64,000 bases of DNA from Paulinella micropora (GCA_019918135.1 WBZZ01005741.1:122501-186500), one strand, 5' to 3'. Shown: positions 21,420 to 31,968, counted from the first letter of the stretch. Made by a program: numbers and translations. The notes: generated from the letters alone by a model not told the origin.

Positions 21420-23536
21420 TCAATGAGTGCCCTTGAACGCATGCGCGATCTGGTCCGCGTCGAGGACGGCCTTGAGATCGCTCAATGCCGCCAGCATTTC
21501 TTCGCTGTCTTTTTGTTTGATAGCCAACTCGAGTCTCTTGGCCCTCTGTTGCTGGAACTCCGTGAGGTTGTCAGGCAAGGCGCGCAAAATCCACTCCGCC
21601 GCGTCCGTAGCAGTGGCATTTGGGCCGACAAGCTGACTGATATTGCCGTACTTGAACTCCTGTGCCACTTCGGTTTTAGCCTCTGGTGACCACTCGATCT
21701 GCGGCACATGGCCCGTGTCGCTGGCTATGGCGTGTGACAGGAGGCCTTGCACTGTGTCCGTTGTCACGGTTCCTGCTGTCAGCAGAAGCTTGCCCGTGCC
21801 GAGTGCTAGGCCACCTACCCCCTCTACGAGTTTCATTCCTGCACCCCCAAGTAGCTTGCCTCCTTCGTCTGCTACGCTGCCCACGCCTATCGCCAAGTTG
21901 CCTACACCACCCCCAAGCCCGGCGCAGCGCTCTTGGCTGCGCTACCGATCGTAGTGCCGACCACGTCGGCAGAGCCACCAACAAGAGCACCGATCAAGCT
22001 GCCGACCCCTCCACCGACAGCCGCGATCGTGCCCAGTGCATTGGCGACCTTGTTGGCGCCGAGCGCCTTTCCGACCTTGATAGTCAGGACCTGTTGCTTG
22101 TGTTTGGCCAGCTCTTTCTGTTTTTGTGCCAATTATTGTTTGGACATCAGCCGCTTCTGTTCCGCCTCTGCGAACTTGCTCTCGGCCGCGTCAATCTGGG
22201 CAAGCATCGCGGTCTTGGCCACCTGTAGCTTGGCGGCGTTGGCCTTCGTAGCCACTTTGCTCTTGAGCTCGCTCATCTCCTTGGCGTCTTGTGCTGCCTG
22301 TGCCGTCACTTTGCCCAGATTTTCCATTTCCTCCTTGGCCTTTTCTCTTTGGACCTTGGCCTCTGCCTCTTGCTTGGCGGCCTGGGTGATGGTTTCTAAC
22401 AAGTCTCCCTCGGTGTCCAGCTTCTCCTTGGAGGACTCGTTGAGCTTTTTCTTGGCTTCCACTTTCTTGGCTTCCGCTTCAGCCAACTTCTTTTGTTGCT
22501 CTGCCTTCTTGAGCGTGGCGGCGGTCTCTGCGTGTAACTTGGCCACCTCATATTCATGTTTTTCCTCTTCGTACAGCTCCGTGGCCTGGTGCATCGCCAC
22601 TGCCACGTCGTTTGGGTCGGGGCTGGAGTCGTTGAGTGCTACTTGCAGCCGGGAGAGAGCAAGGTTTAGCGCCGGGCTAGGAACCAGGACGCCGGCCGTG
22701 GGCTCGAGCAGTTTGTCTTTCCATTTGGTAAACGGGTCCGATCCGCCCAGCAGGTTTGCAAAAAATGAACCGATGTGTGTGTCCTTGGTAGCCTGAAGGA
22801 GAGCAGCCGCGTCGGTCCTGGTTTATGGCGTAACGTACGGCGGCATGCTCTTGTGCGGCTTTGTTGTGGCCGCTGCGAGCTTCTTGGCAGGAGGGGGCGG
22901 CTCGTCTTCTTCCTTGCCTTCTTCCACCAGGCCGTCCTCGCTCTCTTTTGGTTCTTCTTTCTTCTCGGGTGTTTCAGGCTCTTTGTCCTCTTCCTTCATC
23001 TCCGCTGCCTTTGGAGGCTCCTTGTCCTCCTCCTTCGTCTCCGCCGCCTTTGTCGGCTCTTCGTCCTCCTTTGTCTTCTCGGGTTCCGCATCATGCTCTT
23101 CCTCCTCGGCCGCACCTGATTCGTCCTCCTCCTCTTCCATCTTCTCTGGCTCCTCCGCCTTCGGCCCTTCTTCCTTCTCCTCAGTCTTCTCCTTGCCATG
23201 TTCTGCGGCCTTCGGTCCCTCCTCCTTCTCTTTCGCTTCTGCGGCCTTCGGCCCCTCCTCGTTCTCCTTCTGTTCTACAGCCTTCGGCCCCTTCTCTTTT
23301 TCCGTCATTGCAGGTGCTGCCTCCGCCGGCTCCAACAGCTGCATGGCCGCGCCGAGGCCAGGATTTGCGTAGTGCATAAGGCTGCGGGCCTTGGCAGAAA
23401 CAGACACGGGGCCCTGGTTTTCCGGCCGCTTGAGCCGCTTCGGCATGGGCGATTCATCCAGCCAGGCTGGCCTCTTCCGAGAACTGTCTGCTACTACCGG
23501 CCGGGTGCTGATCCACTGGCAGTTTGGAGCAAACAT
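21420..23536 (-). pseudogene. Large acidic/coiled-coil virion-type protein region
   Basis: Leftward from 23.5 kb: a basic head (MPKRLKRPE) with SLMHYANPGLGAAMQLL, then about 150 residues of Glu/Lys/Pro repeats (GPKAAEAKEKEEGPKA type), a helical segment, a long Ala/Lys/Glu coiled coil (22.13-22.6 kb), a Gly/Ala-rich hydrophobic segment (AAVGGGVGSLIGALVGGSAD) and a helical C-terminus. The hydrophobic glycine-rich segment resembles membrane-disrupting parts of non-enveloped virion proteins. Its N-terminal motif is shared with the next gene. Broken in about three places. Confidence 0.45.
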
Positions 23537-23567
23537 TGATATTTGTTTACTGATGGTCAGGAAAAAA

Positions 23568-24647
23568 AATCACTTGAATCCTTCATCTATTATCTTCTTC
23601 CTGGCCATCAGCCTGTTCTTTTTCTTTCTTATGGCTTCCGTCTCGTCCGACTTGCCGTGAAGGTCTTCCTCTTTCTTGATCTGTGCCTCAAGCTCGGTTA
23701 TCGCTTCGCCCAGCTTGTGGGACCAGGCCCTCAGTTTCTCTTCTTGTTTAGGAGTCTTGTTCGTTTGGTACGCTGCTACTTGGTGTATAGCTTCTGTGTC
23801 TTCAGGTCTGCTTTCTTGAGTTTGGCGCCCTTCTTGAGCTGGTCCATCACCGTGGGCTTCTCAGCTTTTTCTTTCTCTTCGGCTGCCTTTTTAGCGGCCG
23901 TGTGCGCTGCTGTGTCGACTTTCTTAAGCTTATCCCCTGCCTTGATCGCTTGATTAATCGCGTCTTGCGGGTCTGTCGGCGCCGCCTTTTGCGTTTTTTG
24001 GTCGACTTTCTTGAGCTTCTTGCCGACCTTGATGGACTGCATCAGCGCATCTGTTGAGTCCAAGGATACAGAGGCAGTCTGTTTCTTGAACTCGTTGTAT
24101 GCTGCCCTTAACCGCTTGGAATACTCATCGCTCGTTATGCTCCCGGCATCCCGCTCTTGGCGCAATTCGCCGTGCTTATTGATAAGCTTGGTCATCGCGG
24201 CGTTGTCCTTCAATTCGTCGATGGGTCTGCCTGTCTGCTCGGATACACGCTGGAGCAGACTCCCGGGCGAGTCGCCAGCGGCGATGCAATAGCGGGAGCT
24301 TTCGCGTCTATGTCGGCCGGCAGCGGCGGTGCAACGGGAACTGGGGCGCCCGTGCCGGTCGCAGACAGCGGCGGAGCAGTGAGGATTGGCGAGCCTGTGC
24401 CAGTCGCCGACAGCGGCGGAGCGGTGGGGATTGGCGAGCCAGTGCTGGCAGCAGGCGTGAACGTATCTAACACGGCCAAGAGCTGTGGGTTGGCATATTT
24501 CATGATTTCCCTGGTCTTGGCCGCCATCTCGGCCGACCCGCCGCCCACAAAGCCGGTGCGCTGCTTCTTGAAGGGAACCGGCGCATCGCTGGTAAAAGCG
24601 CGGCCGGCATGCCTCTTGCGCCAGGGCTTCATGTTTCCTTCTCTCAA
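23568..24647 (-). pseudogene. Second virion-type protein with the same N-terminal motif
   Basis: Starts about 24,635 with MKPWRKRHAGR, then FKKQRTG and REIMKYANPQLLAVLDTF, matching the SLMHYANPGLGAAMQLL motif of the preceding gene. A Pro/Ala/Ser repeat linker (SPIPTAPPLSATGTG) follows, then Lys-rich coiled-coil repeats in which KVGKKLKKVDQKTQKA, KAGDKLKKVD and KKGAKLKKADLKTQK recur. The repeated LKK(V/A)D units are a tandem motif of about 40 residues. Probably a nucleic-acid-associated or minor capsid protein, by inference. Broken at least twice. Confidence 0.45.
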
Positions 24648-24814
24648 AATCTGTGCAACGAAAATGAAAAAATCTCACTTGCCCTTCTTAAACAACGCCC
24701 GCCGGCTTCTTCTTCGCTTTTTTGGGGCTTCTTGGCCAGCGCAGCCTCCACTGCTGCCCTGGCTGGTTCGGCCTGGTTGACTAGCAAGCGCGTCCTGTCG
24801 GTGATCAGCGGCAT
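24644..24814 (-). CDS. Small unknown protein
   Basis: A 56-residue frame starting MPLITDRTRLLVNQAEPAR, Ala/Lys-rich. It lies between the divergent ATPase gene and the leftward virion block, and its ATG is preceded by an A-rich run. Existence plausible, function unknown. Confidence 0.3.
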   Translation of the reverse strand: MPLITDRTRLLVNQAEPARAAVEAALAKKPQKSEEEAGGRCLRRASEIFSFSLHRF

Positions 24815-24849
24815 CCTTTTTTTTCTTTAGTGAGAGAAGTTTTAAAAAA

Positions 24850-25920
24850 ATGATGCAGCAGCAGCAACCGGAAGGCCCGGTCGAACGGCTACCGGAGCCG
24901 GAACAGCAGCTCGGCGAGAAGACAATCGAGGAAAAAATTTTGGACTATGTCGACAAGCAGAAAGACAAGGGCAAGAAGAAGAAGCGGAAGAAGGAGCAAC
25001 CGGCAGAGCAACTGCAGCCGACCGAGTTCAAGCGGAACATCGAAGTCTTCTACCCGCGCGAAAAGGGAGCGGGGCAATTGTTCGTTTTAGTAGGCAAATC
25101 GGAACGCGGCAAGACCCATTTCCTGAAATGGCTCCTGTACAGCCTGTGCGCACGCAAGAAGGACCCGTTCCAGTACGGCTTAATTATGGTTCGAACACGC
25201 TTCAAGAATAGCTTTTCTTTTCATTTTGCGAGCGAGCAGCATTGCAAGATCTACGAAGGGTTCAGGATGGACATCCTGCAGTTCAACTCAAAAGTGCAGC
25301 GGACCCTCACCAACCTGTGGGAAAACTACGGACAGCTCTTTCCTAAAAAAGAGTTCTTTGCGCACATGTCCAACGCGACGGACGAGCGCCACGTCGGGAC
25401 ACGGCACGCGGCCTGCGTGTACCACGAGCACATCGACCGGCTCGAGTATAACTATAAGTCCTGGCTCGCACCCGCTTCGCTGCCGGACGGCGAAGTCATC
25501 TTGCGCGGGCCGGACCCGCCCAAGCCGCCAAGCCGCGCAGACATCCAGAAGCAGGAACGCCTGAAACAGCTGGCGTACCGCGCGCCAAGCTGGCTGCCGA
25601 CTTCGCTAAAGGGCATGTCGCGCCAAGAGCGAGAAATGATGCAGCGCATGCTGTTCTACGGCAACCGCGCGAGACAGCGCCTGAAAAAGGACGGGAAGAC
25701 CATGGCCCAACGCGACAAGGAGATCCTCCAGAAGCTGGACCAGCAAACCCGAGACGCCGAGAAGTTGGCGGCAGAGCGGTTTGCGCAGCAGAACCAGCTA
25801 CAACCTGCGCCCTTCAAGTCCAAGTTCGTGTACAACAACGCGGGCACGACAGTCAAGGCGCTGGCGCCGCCCATTGATGGCAATGACGACGACTACGTGC
25901 CGCCGTTAGCAGTCTTCTAA
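24850..25920 (+). CDS. A32-like packaging ATPase
   Basis: 356 residues from ATG 24850. A Gln/Glu/Pro-rich head and a Lys tract (KGKKKKRKKEQ, about residues 40-52) precede an FtsK/HerA-type P-loop, LFVLVGKSERGKTHFLKWLL, at about residues 75-95, followed by strands such as YGLIMVRTRF. The C-terminal half is helical and basic (QERLKQLAYRAPSWLP). The P-loop and its setting resemble the genome-packaging ATPases of Polintons, virophages and nucleocytoplasmic viruses. It reads rightward, opposite the virion block to its left, and shares the divergent spacer at 24.82-24.85 kb. Confidence 0.6.
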   Translation: MMQQQQPEGPVERLPEPEQQLGEKTIEEKILDYVDKQKDKGKKKKRKKEQPAEQLQPTEFKRNIEVFYPREKGAGQLFVLVGKSERGKTHFLKWLLYSLCARKKDPFQYGLIMVRTRFKNSFSFHFASEQHCKIYEGFRMDILQFNSKVQRTLTNLWENYGQLFPKKEFFAHMSNATDERHVGTRHAACVYHEHIDRLEYNYKSWLAPASLPDGEVILRGPDPPKPPSRADIQKQERLKQLAYRAPSWLPTSLKGMSRQEREMMQRMLFYGNRARQRLKKDGKTMAQRDKEILQKLDQQTRDAEKLAAERFAQQNQLQPAPFKSKFVYNNAGTTVKALAPPIDGNDDDYVPPLAVF

Positions 25921-25966
25921 AAAAACAAAAGTTCTGGCCTGTATATTCAAAGAGAGAAAGGGCCAG

Positions 25967-26532
25967 ATGCTACTAGCCGCGCTGCCGGCTGATCTCCTGG
26001 TAGAAGTGCTGTCTTACCTCCGAGTCGGAGAGGTCGCGCACACGATCCGTTACCTTAAAACGCACACGGACCGGTTTGCGCGCGGCCGATGGAAACGGCG
26101 CAAAGTGCAGAACGGAGAGCTGGCCGGTTTGCACAAGTTCCTGAACACTACCTTCAACTTCAACGCCAAGTCGCTGCCGCGCCTCATCAGCGACGTGGTG
26201 CGCACCTGCTTCGACTGCTGCCAGAGAAGGACCATCGAAGGTTACTGCAACTCTGCTTTGTGTATCACAACCGCCACCGTCTGATCACGCCCTTTGCCGC
26301 CTGTCGACGCATGGGGCGGACGTCTTTCCCTGTGCCCAAGACCACCCGCGAACCAGTCATAGCCGTGGCCTATATACCGGCTTACCGCTTCCGGCAAGCA
26401 TACGAGGACGCGGGCTGGCCGGTGGTGGAAGCTGGCAAGTGGACAACTTACCTGTGGCTGGCAGGAGCCGAGGAGACAGCGGCCCGTTTTCTGCCTCGTT
26501 TCAACAAGGCGCTGTACATTACGGATTTTTAA
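25967..26532 (+). pseudogene. F-box-like protein
   Basis: Starts MLLAALPADLLVEVLSYLRVGEVAHTI, whose first part fits the F-box core (LPxDLLxEILxYL) that recruits SKP1 in ubiquitin ligases. A Cys/His-containing segment (CFDCCQRRTIEGYC) follows, then a C-terminal part ending ALYITDF. Viral F-box proteins typically redirect host ubiquitination. Looks broken once. The F-box assignment rests only on the N-terminal 25 residues. Confidence 0.45.
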
Positions 26533-26556
26533 ATCTTCTTCTGCCAATCTTTTTAA

Positions 26557-26880
26557 TTAAAAAGCGAAATGCTCTGGGAAGCTGCCAAGTTCATTTTCTT
26601 CTTGCCTGTCCTGTTCTTCGTAAGTCAGAATAGGGGTCAGGAGCTCGAAAGGAGGCATTGTCTCTTCTTCGGTAACGGCAACTGCACCAACTGTCTCGTC
26701 CATTCCAGGCTGGAACGCGCTTGTTGTGTCTGGAGCGAGCTGTCCAAGAACTGCAAATCCGTCGCGGACGCCCTCCAGATCGCTCGCGACAGCGGCGACG
26801 CTTGGTACAAGGGGCTGGTCACTGACCCTAGCCGGTGCCCGCCGTGAGCGGGCGCCCCAGTCAGTCGCGAACTGGCCCAT
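26557..26880 (-). CDS. Unknown acidic protein
   Basis: 107 residues from ATG 26880, Val/Ala-rich with an acidic C-terminal half (TEEETMPPFELLTPIL; YEEQDRQEENELG). No domain recognised. Converges on the F-box-like gene. Confidence 0.4.
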   Translation of the reverse strand: MGQFATDWGARSRRAPARVSDQPLVPSVAAVASDLEGVRDGFAVLGQLAPDTTSAFQPGMDETVGAVAVTEEETMPPFELLTPILTYEEQDRQEENELGSFPEHFAF

Positions 26881-27207
26881 GACTTCGACTGCTATGTCGG
26901 GCGCGCAGATGGCCGCGCTGTTTCGGGAATTTGAATTTCGAAATGTGACCGTTGGTTACGCGATAGGGGTGCAATCTGATGTGCGCTCTTATCCTTTCCG
27001 CGCAACGGCTAGGAGTCAAAAAAGGAAACGTTTTCCCGGCAAAATCAATGAGTGAAATTTTCCCGTCAGGTGCCACTCGGCACGGTTTGTCGTGGCTCAT
27101 CGTAATTAGCGGCACGGCCAAAAAATTGCAAGGGATTCGACCTTGCTTGCTTTTCACTTTCGACTTTCAATAAAAGTCGAATTATGAGCTTTTAATTCTT
27201 GAAACTC
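26881..27207. other. Spacer without a supportable gene
   Basis: Less GC-rich than its neighbours, with short frames only. Its position next to the recombinase gene makes it a candidate regulatory or target region, but no palindrome of the kind telomere resolvases recognise was found by eye. Confidence 0.3.
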
Positions 27208-29517
27208 TTAGCACAATTGCATAAACCGCGTGATCCGAGCGGCTGGTTTAGGATCAGCCGCATCAAGGGCCGCAGCGGCATGACTAGCGAAGCGGTAGAA
27301 AGCCTTCACGGAAAAAATGGAATCGAGCGTTCCGCGCCAAAAACTGGGCCGGCGCAGTTCTTCAGCATGGTGTTGTAAATTTGCCGCGAAAAATTCCACT
27401 GCCTGCCGGCGTAACCGTTCGGCTCTGGTCTCACGGGGCAGCTGTGTGAGCCTAGGCGGAATGACGTATTTCAAGTCACCCAGGACCCGTGCGTAGTCCG
27501 AGGCCAGCCTTTCGCCCTGTTGCACAATCGCTTGCACAATCTTCACCAAGTCCGGCTCGTGCAGGGACGGCGCCGCTTGCTCATCACTTTCACCTTGTCG
27601 TAGAACATCTGCGTCTTGAGATTGCTGAGTCCTTCGTCCTTGTTTTCGTACTCGAGCGTGTGGCCCAAAACCCTGCTAAAAAACACCGGCCGGGCCACGA
27701 GCGAATGGTTTCCGTAGAGCTCCCAGGCCACATTGGCGTAGATGGCTCGCAGCAGGTGAGGGCGGCTAATGCGGAACTCGCTCTTGGAGCGCTCTTGGTA
27801 GAGGTGTGTCAGGTCTTCGAACGTATTCTTAAAGCCGCCACCTTTCAGAGCCGCGCCCACTTCGCTGTTGGGCATCACTTGGCTGGGCCTGTCGATGTTC
27901 TTCTTGTGGCCCGCAACCACCAGACTCTGCATCCACGGCTGCGTGCTGACCTTCACCTTCTTCGTCGGTGGCATGGCAATGGGCTGGTCATACTCTTCCG
28001 CCAGGATCTCTGCCCGGTGCGAGGTCCAGCTCAAGTAATCGGACTTGGGCCTGTCGCCTTTCAGCAGCATGCTAGCGCCTGGCGCCATCTTGGCCCGGTG
28101 CTTAAAATGGTTCTCCGTGCCAAAGATCAGGTGACGCCAGATTCTCAGTACACCGGTCGACGAGGCCATGGGCAGGGCGATGGGCTTGCCGACATAGATA
28201 GAGTCTTGGTAATCACTTTGGTCGTCCGGGTCTTTGAGGGGGTCTGCGCCTTTTTTCGCCGCCCGGTGCTGCAAGACATGCTTTTGGCGGCTCCGTAAAC
28301 GTCATATACTGGTCGTCCTCCAACGGGCCAAATTCGCTAAAGCGCCACAGCTCGGACATTCTGCACCCGAGGATAGACAGCAACAGAAAGGACTGCAGGG
28401 CCCAGAGCGGGTGTCTCTCGCTGGGCGCAAACGGGCCGTCGTTGGCGCGCTTGGCTTCCGGGTCCTCGAAGCAATCTGCATCCGCGAGCATGGCTCGGTA
28501 GAGCTCGTCCAAGAACGCGCACCAGGAGTCCAAGTGGAGCACATGCCTCTTCTTGAGGTTCTTCATCAACTTCTTGCCGGTCTGCTGAACTCCTTCCGAA
28601 CTCGCGTCCCTGTCACGAAAAAGCGTCCCTTCCGTAAACCACTTGACCACGAAGTCCTCGCCCCAGACACAGCGCGAGGGCTGTTCCTTGCCCTTCTGGC
28701 TCTGTCGCTGGGTGGCTAGGATCAACCAGTTGCTCCGGAAAAGGCCGTAATCTTGTCCTCTCGCGGAGAGGTTGGGCTTGGTAGCATCGACCAGGTCATT
28801 CACGAAACTCACAAACGGGTCCACGTCTTTGCGGAGCCGCAGAAAGGTCATGCAATAAGCAAGCAGACACTTGGTGAACGGCCCGGCGCTGAGATTTGGT
28901 AACCCCAACTTCACCCAGCCGTCCTCGTCGCCGAACAGGAGCTTGCGAAGGGTCGTGTTTTTGCCCTTGGCCAGGTCGGCGGAGCTGCTAGGGAACAGCA
29001 GGCCGCCCCCTGGCTTCTCTACAATGACAAAGTCCACTTTGCCCGCGTGATGACACGAAACCTGATTATTTTCTTTGTCCAGCCCGCTGTCCTTGAACCG
29101 TTTGTACGCGTACAGGACGTCGTCGAGCTCCCCGTCTTCTTTCACCATGAACTCGCTCCAGTGGCCCTTGCGCGACTTGATGACCTGGGCCAGAACAGGC
29201 GAGGCGGCGTGACGGGCGGGGTCGACCCCGAGCGAGTACAGGTGCGCCCTGTCCAGCACCTCGTCCCGGTAAGAACGGAGGAGATCCAACGCGGCCACAA
29301 AGTTGTCTCGTAGGTCCGCCCACTCCTGCGGGCTCATTTTCGTCTTGAGCGGCAGGCGTTCCCAGACCGGCACCGGCTTCTGGCCGTCACGGATTTCTTG
29401 TAGTGTGGTGCTGTTAAAGGCGTCAACCACCTGCTGGGGCGGGGCATCGCTCATGGTTACCACTTTGAGGTGGCTGGGCTCCGCGCCAAGCCGGCCACTC
29501 GCGACCCATTTCACCAT
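27208..29517 (-). pseudogene. Tyrosine recombinase resembling telomere resolvases (protelomerases)
   Basis: Leftward from about 29.5 kb: a helical N-terminal domain, then a catalytic core. LLLSILGCRMSELWRF (about 28.35 kb) resembles the first-arginine motif of tyrosine recombinases. RPHLLRAIYANVAWELYG (about 27.77 kb) fits HxxR, FFSRVLGH (about 27.68 kb) supplies the second histidine, and MFYDKVKV (about 27.60 kb) is a candidate tyrosine nucleophile. The R-H-x-x-R-H-Y order is that of the family, and the IYANVAW and VLGH wording is close to phage-type protelomerases, which make hairpin ends on linear genomes. A Lys/Arg-rich helical region follows. An integrase role is equally possible. Broken in about two places. 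Confidence 0.6.
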
Positions 29518-29562
29518 GGTCTTCTTCCTCTTTAATGACTAGATGATACAAGATTTGTTTTT

Positions 29563-30441
29563 TCAGCAATAGCCACAACACCCGCGGCCGGCGTCTTTTT
29601 CTTTTTTTTTCTTTTTCTTTTTCTTCTTCTTGGCGTGCGGGCCAGACAAAAGATGACTCGCGAGCGGGCGCGCGAGGCCGCTGCCGTTCAGTGAACCAGT
29701 TAAGGGGTTGAAATCCCAGCCTTGTTCTTCGCACACCAGAGCGAACATGGCGTTGGCGCGGTGGCGGCTCTCTAACTGCTTCAGCTCCGGCACTTGCGCC
29801 GCTAGCTCTTCCTCTCCCAGCAGCAGCAGGAAAGCCCTCAGCAACGTCTGATAACTCACGAAACATCTTCTCTCCCACCCATACCGCTCCCTCAGCTTCT
29901 TCAGCACTCTGGGCCAGCAGGCGTCGACTTTTTTGAAGAGGCGTTGCAACTTCTCTAGCATCTCTTGGCTCGGTTCCCGCCGGCTCCGGCCGCAGCCGAG
30001 CAGGTGGCACAGCTGGCTGCCCTTGTCGATAGTTAAAGGGCCTAGCTTCTCTCGGCGCCAGATGTACGCGAGGCGAGCGGGCGTCGGGCTCTGTGCCCGC
30101 CACTTGTGGACCAGGCGCCTCGCCTGTGCTAACAAGGCCGGGCTGACACACGACGCAGATTGATTCACACCTCGCAGGTTGAATGTCTCGCGCGTGATCT
30201 GTTGACACACGACATAGACTGGTTTCGGTCCACTGAAAATCGAATGACGTACCTGTCTGAACCTGCTCAGTCTCGTGTAGCCGACATGTCTGGGAGGGGC
30301 CGATTGCTCTCGGGGCATCTGGCCGTTGACTAGCCAGCATTGTGACGTGTACAGCTCGTGCTCTGTCTTGACCAGGCCACACTTGGAGCAGTATGTACCG
30401 GTTGTTGCTAAGCTGAATGTCCAGACGTGTTCACAGGACAT
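29563..30441 (-). CDS. Zinc-ribbon protein resembling late transcription factor VLTF3
   Basis: Chosen start ATG 30441, giving about 292 residues. The N-terminus has CEHVW and YCSKCGLVKTEHEL, a CxxCG-type zinc-ribbon half like those of TFIIB and VLTF3. YTRLSRFRQVRHSIFSGPKP at about residue 58 resembles the VLTF3 segment Y-x-R-x-x-H/R-F. A helical body follows, then GWDFNPLTGSLNG and a Lys-rich tail (about a dozen consecutive Lys) ending in Cys residues. VLTF3 proteins drive late transcription in large DNA viruses. The match is to pattern, not full length. Open throughout. Confidence 0.45.
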   Translation of the reverse strand: MSCEHVWTFSLATTGTYCSKCGLVKTEHELYTSQCWLVNGQMPREQSAPPRHVGYTRLSRFRQVRHSIFSGPKPVYVVCQQITRETFNLRGVNQSASCVSPALLAQARRLVHKWRAQSPTPARLAYIWRREKLGPLTIDKGSQLCHLLGCGRSRREPSQEMLEKLQRLFKKVDACWPRVLKKLRERYGWERRCFVSYQTLLRAFLLLLGEEELAAQVPELKQLESRHRANAMFALVCEEQGWDFNPLTGSLNGSGLARPLASHLLSGPHAKKKKKKKKKKEKDAGRGCCGYC

Positions 30442-30562
30442 GTACAAAAATGACGGCCGGCTAGCGAGAAAGAAATGCAACAGATCTTGAACCGCGAGCG
30501 TTTAAGATTCGAGATTTGAAACACAAGGGAAGGAGGAGTTGCCAGTGACACACACAAAAAAG
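30442..30562. promoter_or_regulatory. Divergent promoter region between two transcription-factor-like genes
   Basis: The 120-bp gap between the zinc-ribbon gene (leftward) and the FCS zinc-finger gene (rightward) must hold both promoters. No named motif seen. Confidence 0.3.
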
Positions 30563-30880
30563 ATGGAGGGCACAGAAGTTTACAAGGGCAAATGTCTGCA
30601 CTGCTCGTACGGCTGCGCGCGGGATGACGGCAAGTGGTATGGCTTGCCGATAGCCCATGCAGACGAAGAGCTGTTCGTCTGGGGCATTTTTGTAGTATTG
30701 GTTGTGCAGCGGCCTTGGCGGAATATGGGATTGCCGAGACGATCCGTTCACGATCAATGGACCTCTTACACTCGTTTCTAAGAGTCAATCTGGACAAGCA
30801 GCTAGTTCAACCGGCGCCGGCGCGCAGTGAGCTTGTGGATTACGGAGGACCTATGGACATCTCGGCTTTCAGGGCAGTAG
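30563..30880 (+). pseudogene. FCS/MYM-type zinc finger resembling VLTF2
   Basis: Starts at ATG 30563 (MEGTEVYKGKCLHCSYGC). CLHC and a later FCSIGCAAALAEYG form the paired Cys clusters of FCS/MYM-type fingers, as in the VLTF2 family of nucleocytoplasmic viruses. It is divergent from the zinc-ribbon gene, so the two putative transcription factors share a promoter region (30.44-30.56 kb). Broken about once. GC content falls and the fibre gene of the next element starts just after it. Confidence 0.45.
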
Positions 30881-31411
30881 GACGGGTTGTGAATTGGTAC
30901 GTGCAACAACGGCAATATGGGTATATCAACAACAACGGCAACCGCAAGTGGATTAATAACGGCAAATGCTGGGATATCTCTTGTTAATAGCACTGCAGAT
31001 ATAAGGGGAGAAGCAAGAAGTGGGTCTCATGCTACACCAGTCGGGTTATATGTCACAGCCAATCTTGGAGCATCTTCTGCTGGTGTTGAATTCAGACACA
31101 GCAACGGGACACAGGGAGTTGGTTTTGGTTATAATTCAATATATGCTACGGGAAGCAATACCAATCAGGACTTAAATTTTTATGCGAGGGGGACTGGAGT
31201 AATCTATGCTCAGAGTGATACAAGCATGACGACAGCATCCAGCGGATTTTTAACATTAAGAAAAAGACCATCAAATACGACCAACCCACAAATATTTATG
31301 AAAGCAGGAGATTCTTCAGGTTATGCGGTGGTAATGAATACAGGTGGATTATTACATCCTTGGTCGACTTCATTATCAAATGGTGAAAACAATACAGGAT
31401 ATGTTTATTTG

Positions 31412-31487
31412 GCTGACTTACTTCCTTACTTACTTACTTACTTACTTATTTACTTACTTTTTCACTTACTCACTCACTTACTCACTC

Positions 31488-31523
<36 letters not shown>

Positions 31524-31850
31524 GCTTGCTTACTTACTTACTTACTTACTTACTTACTCTTTTACTCATTCACTTACTTACTTTTTTACTCACTTACTTA
31601 TTTACTTACTTACTCACTCACTTACTCTTTCACTTAATAACTTACTAACTTACTTACTTACTCACTTACTCGTTCACTTACTCATTCACTTACTCACTTA
31701 CTGACTCACTCACTTACTCACTAACTTACTAACTTACTAACTTACTGACTTGTTCACTTACTCACGTACTTACTCACTCACTCACTTACTTACTCGCTTA
31801 CTTACTCACTTACTCACTTACTTACTTACTTACTTGCTCACTCACAGGAG
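31412..31850. repeat. (ACTT)n array inside the fibre gene
   Basis: About 440 bp of ACTT/ACTC tetranucleotide repeat. Because 4 is not a multiple of 3, the repeat reads as YLLTYLLTY-type strings in all three frames. Confidence 0.95.
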
Positions 31851-31864
31851 GAACTCAAAGTTCT

Positions 31865-31910
31865 TCTTGCACAGGCAAAGAGCTCTCAACATACCTCACG
31901 GGTATGCATG

Positions 31911-31968
<58 letters not shown>

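Larger units (their letters stand above)
13700..30880. mobile_element. GC-rich integrated DNA-virus-like element
   Basis: A block with clearly higher GC than both neighbours and with virus-type genes: a giant fibre region, small membrane proteins, Lys/Ala/Glu-rich virion-type proteins, an A32-like ATPase, an F-box-like protein, a tyrosine recombinase/telomere-resolvase-like protein and two zinc proteins resembling viral late transcription factors. Genes from 13.7 to 24.8 kb run leftward, the ATPase and F-box genes rightward, and the recombinase and zinc-ribbon genes leftward again. No capsid protein could be recognised, so the element may be incomplete at the left, where it abuts the retroelement. 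It is broken, with roughly a dozen breaks. It is not a Polinton by gene content; a Polinton-like virus or a relative of nucleocytoplasmic viruses is possible. Confidence 0.7.
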
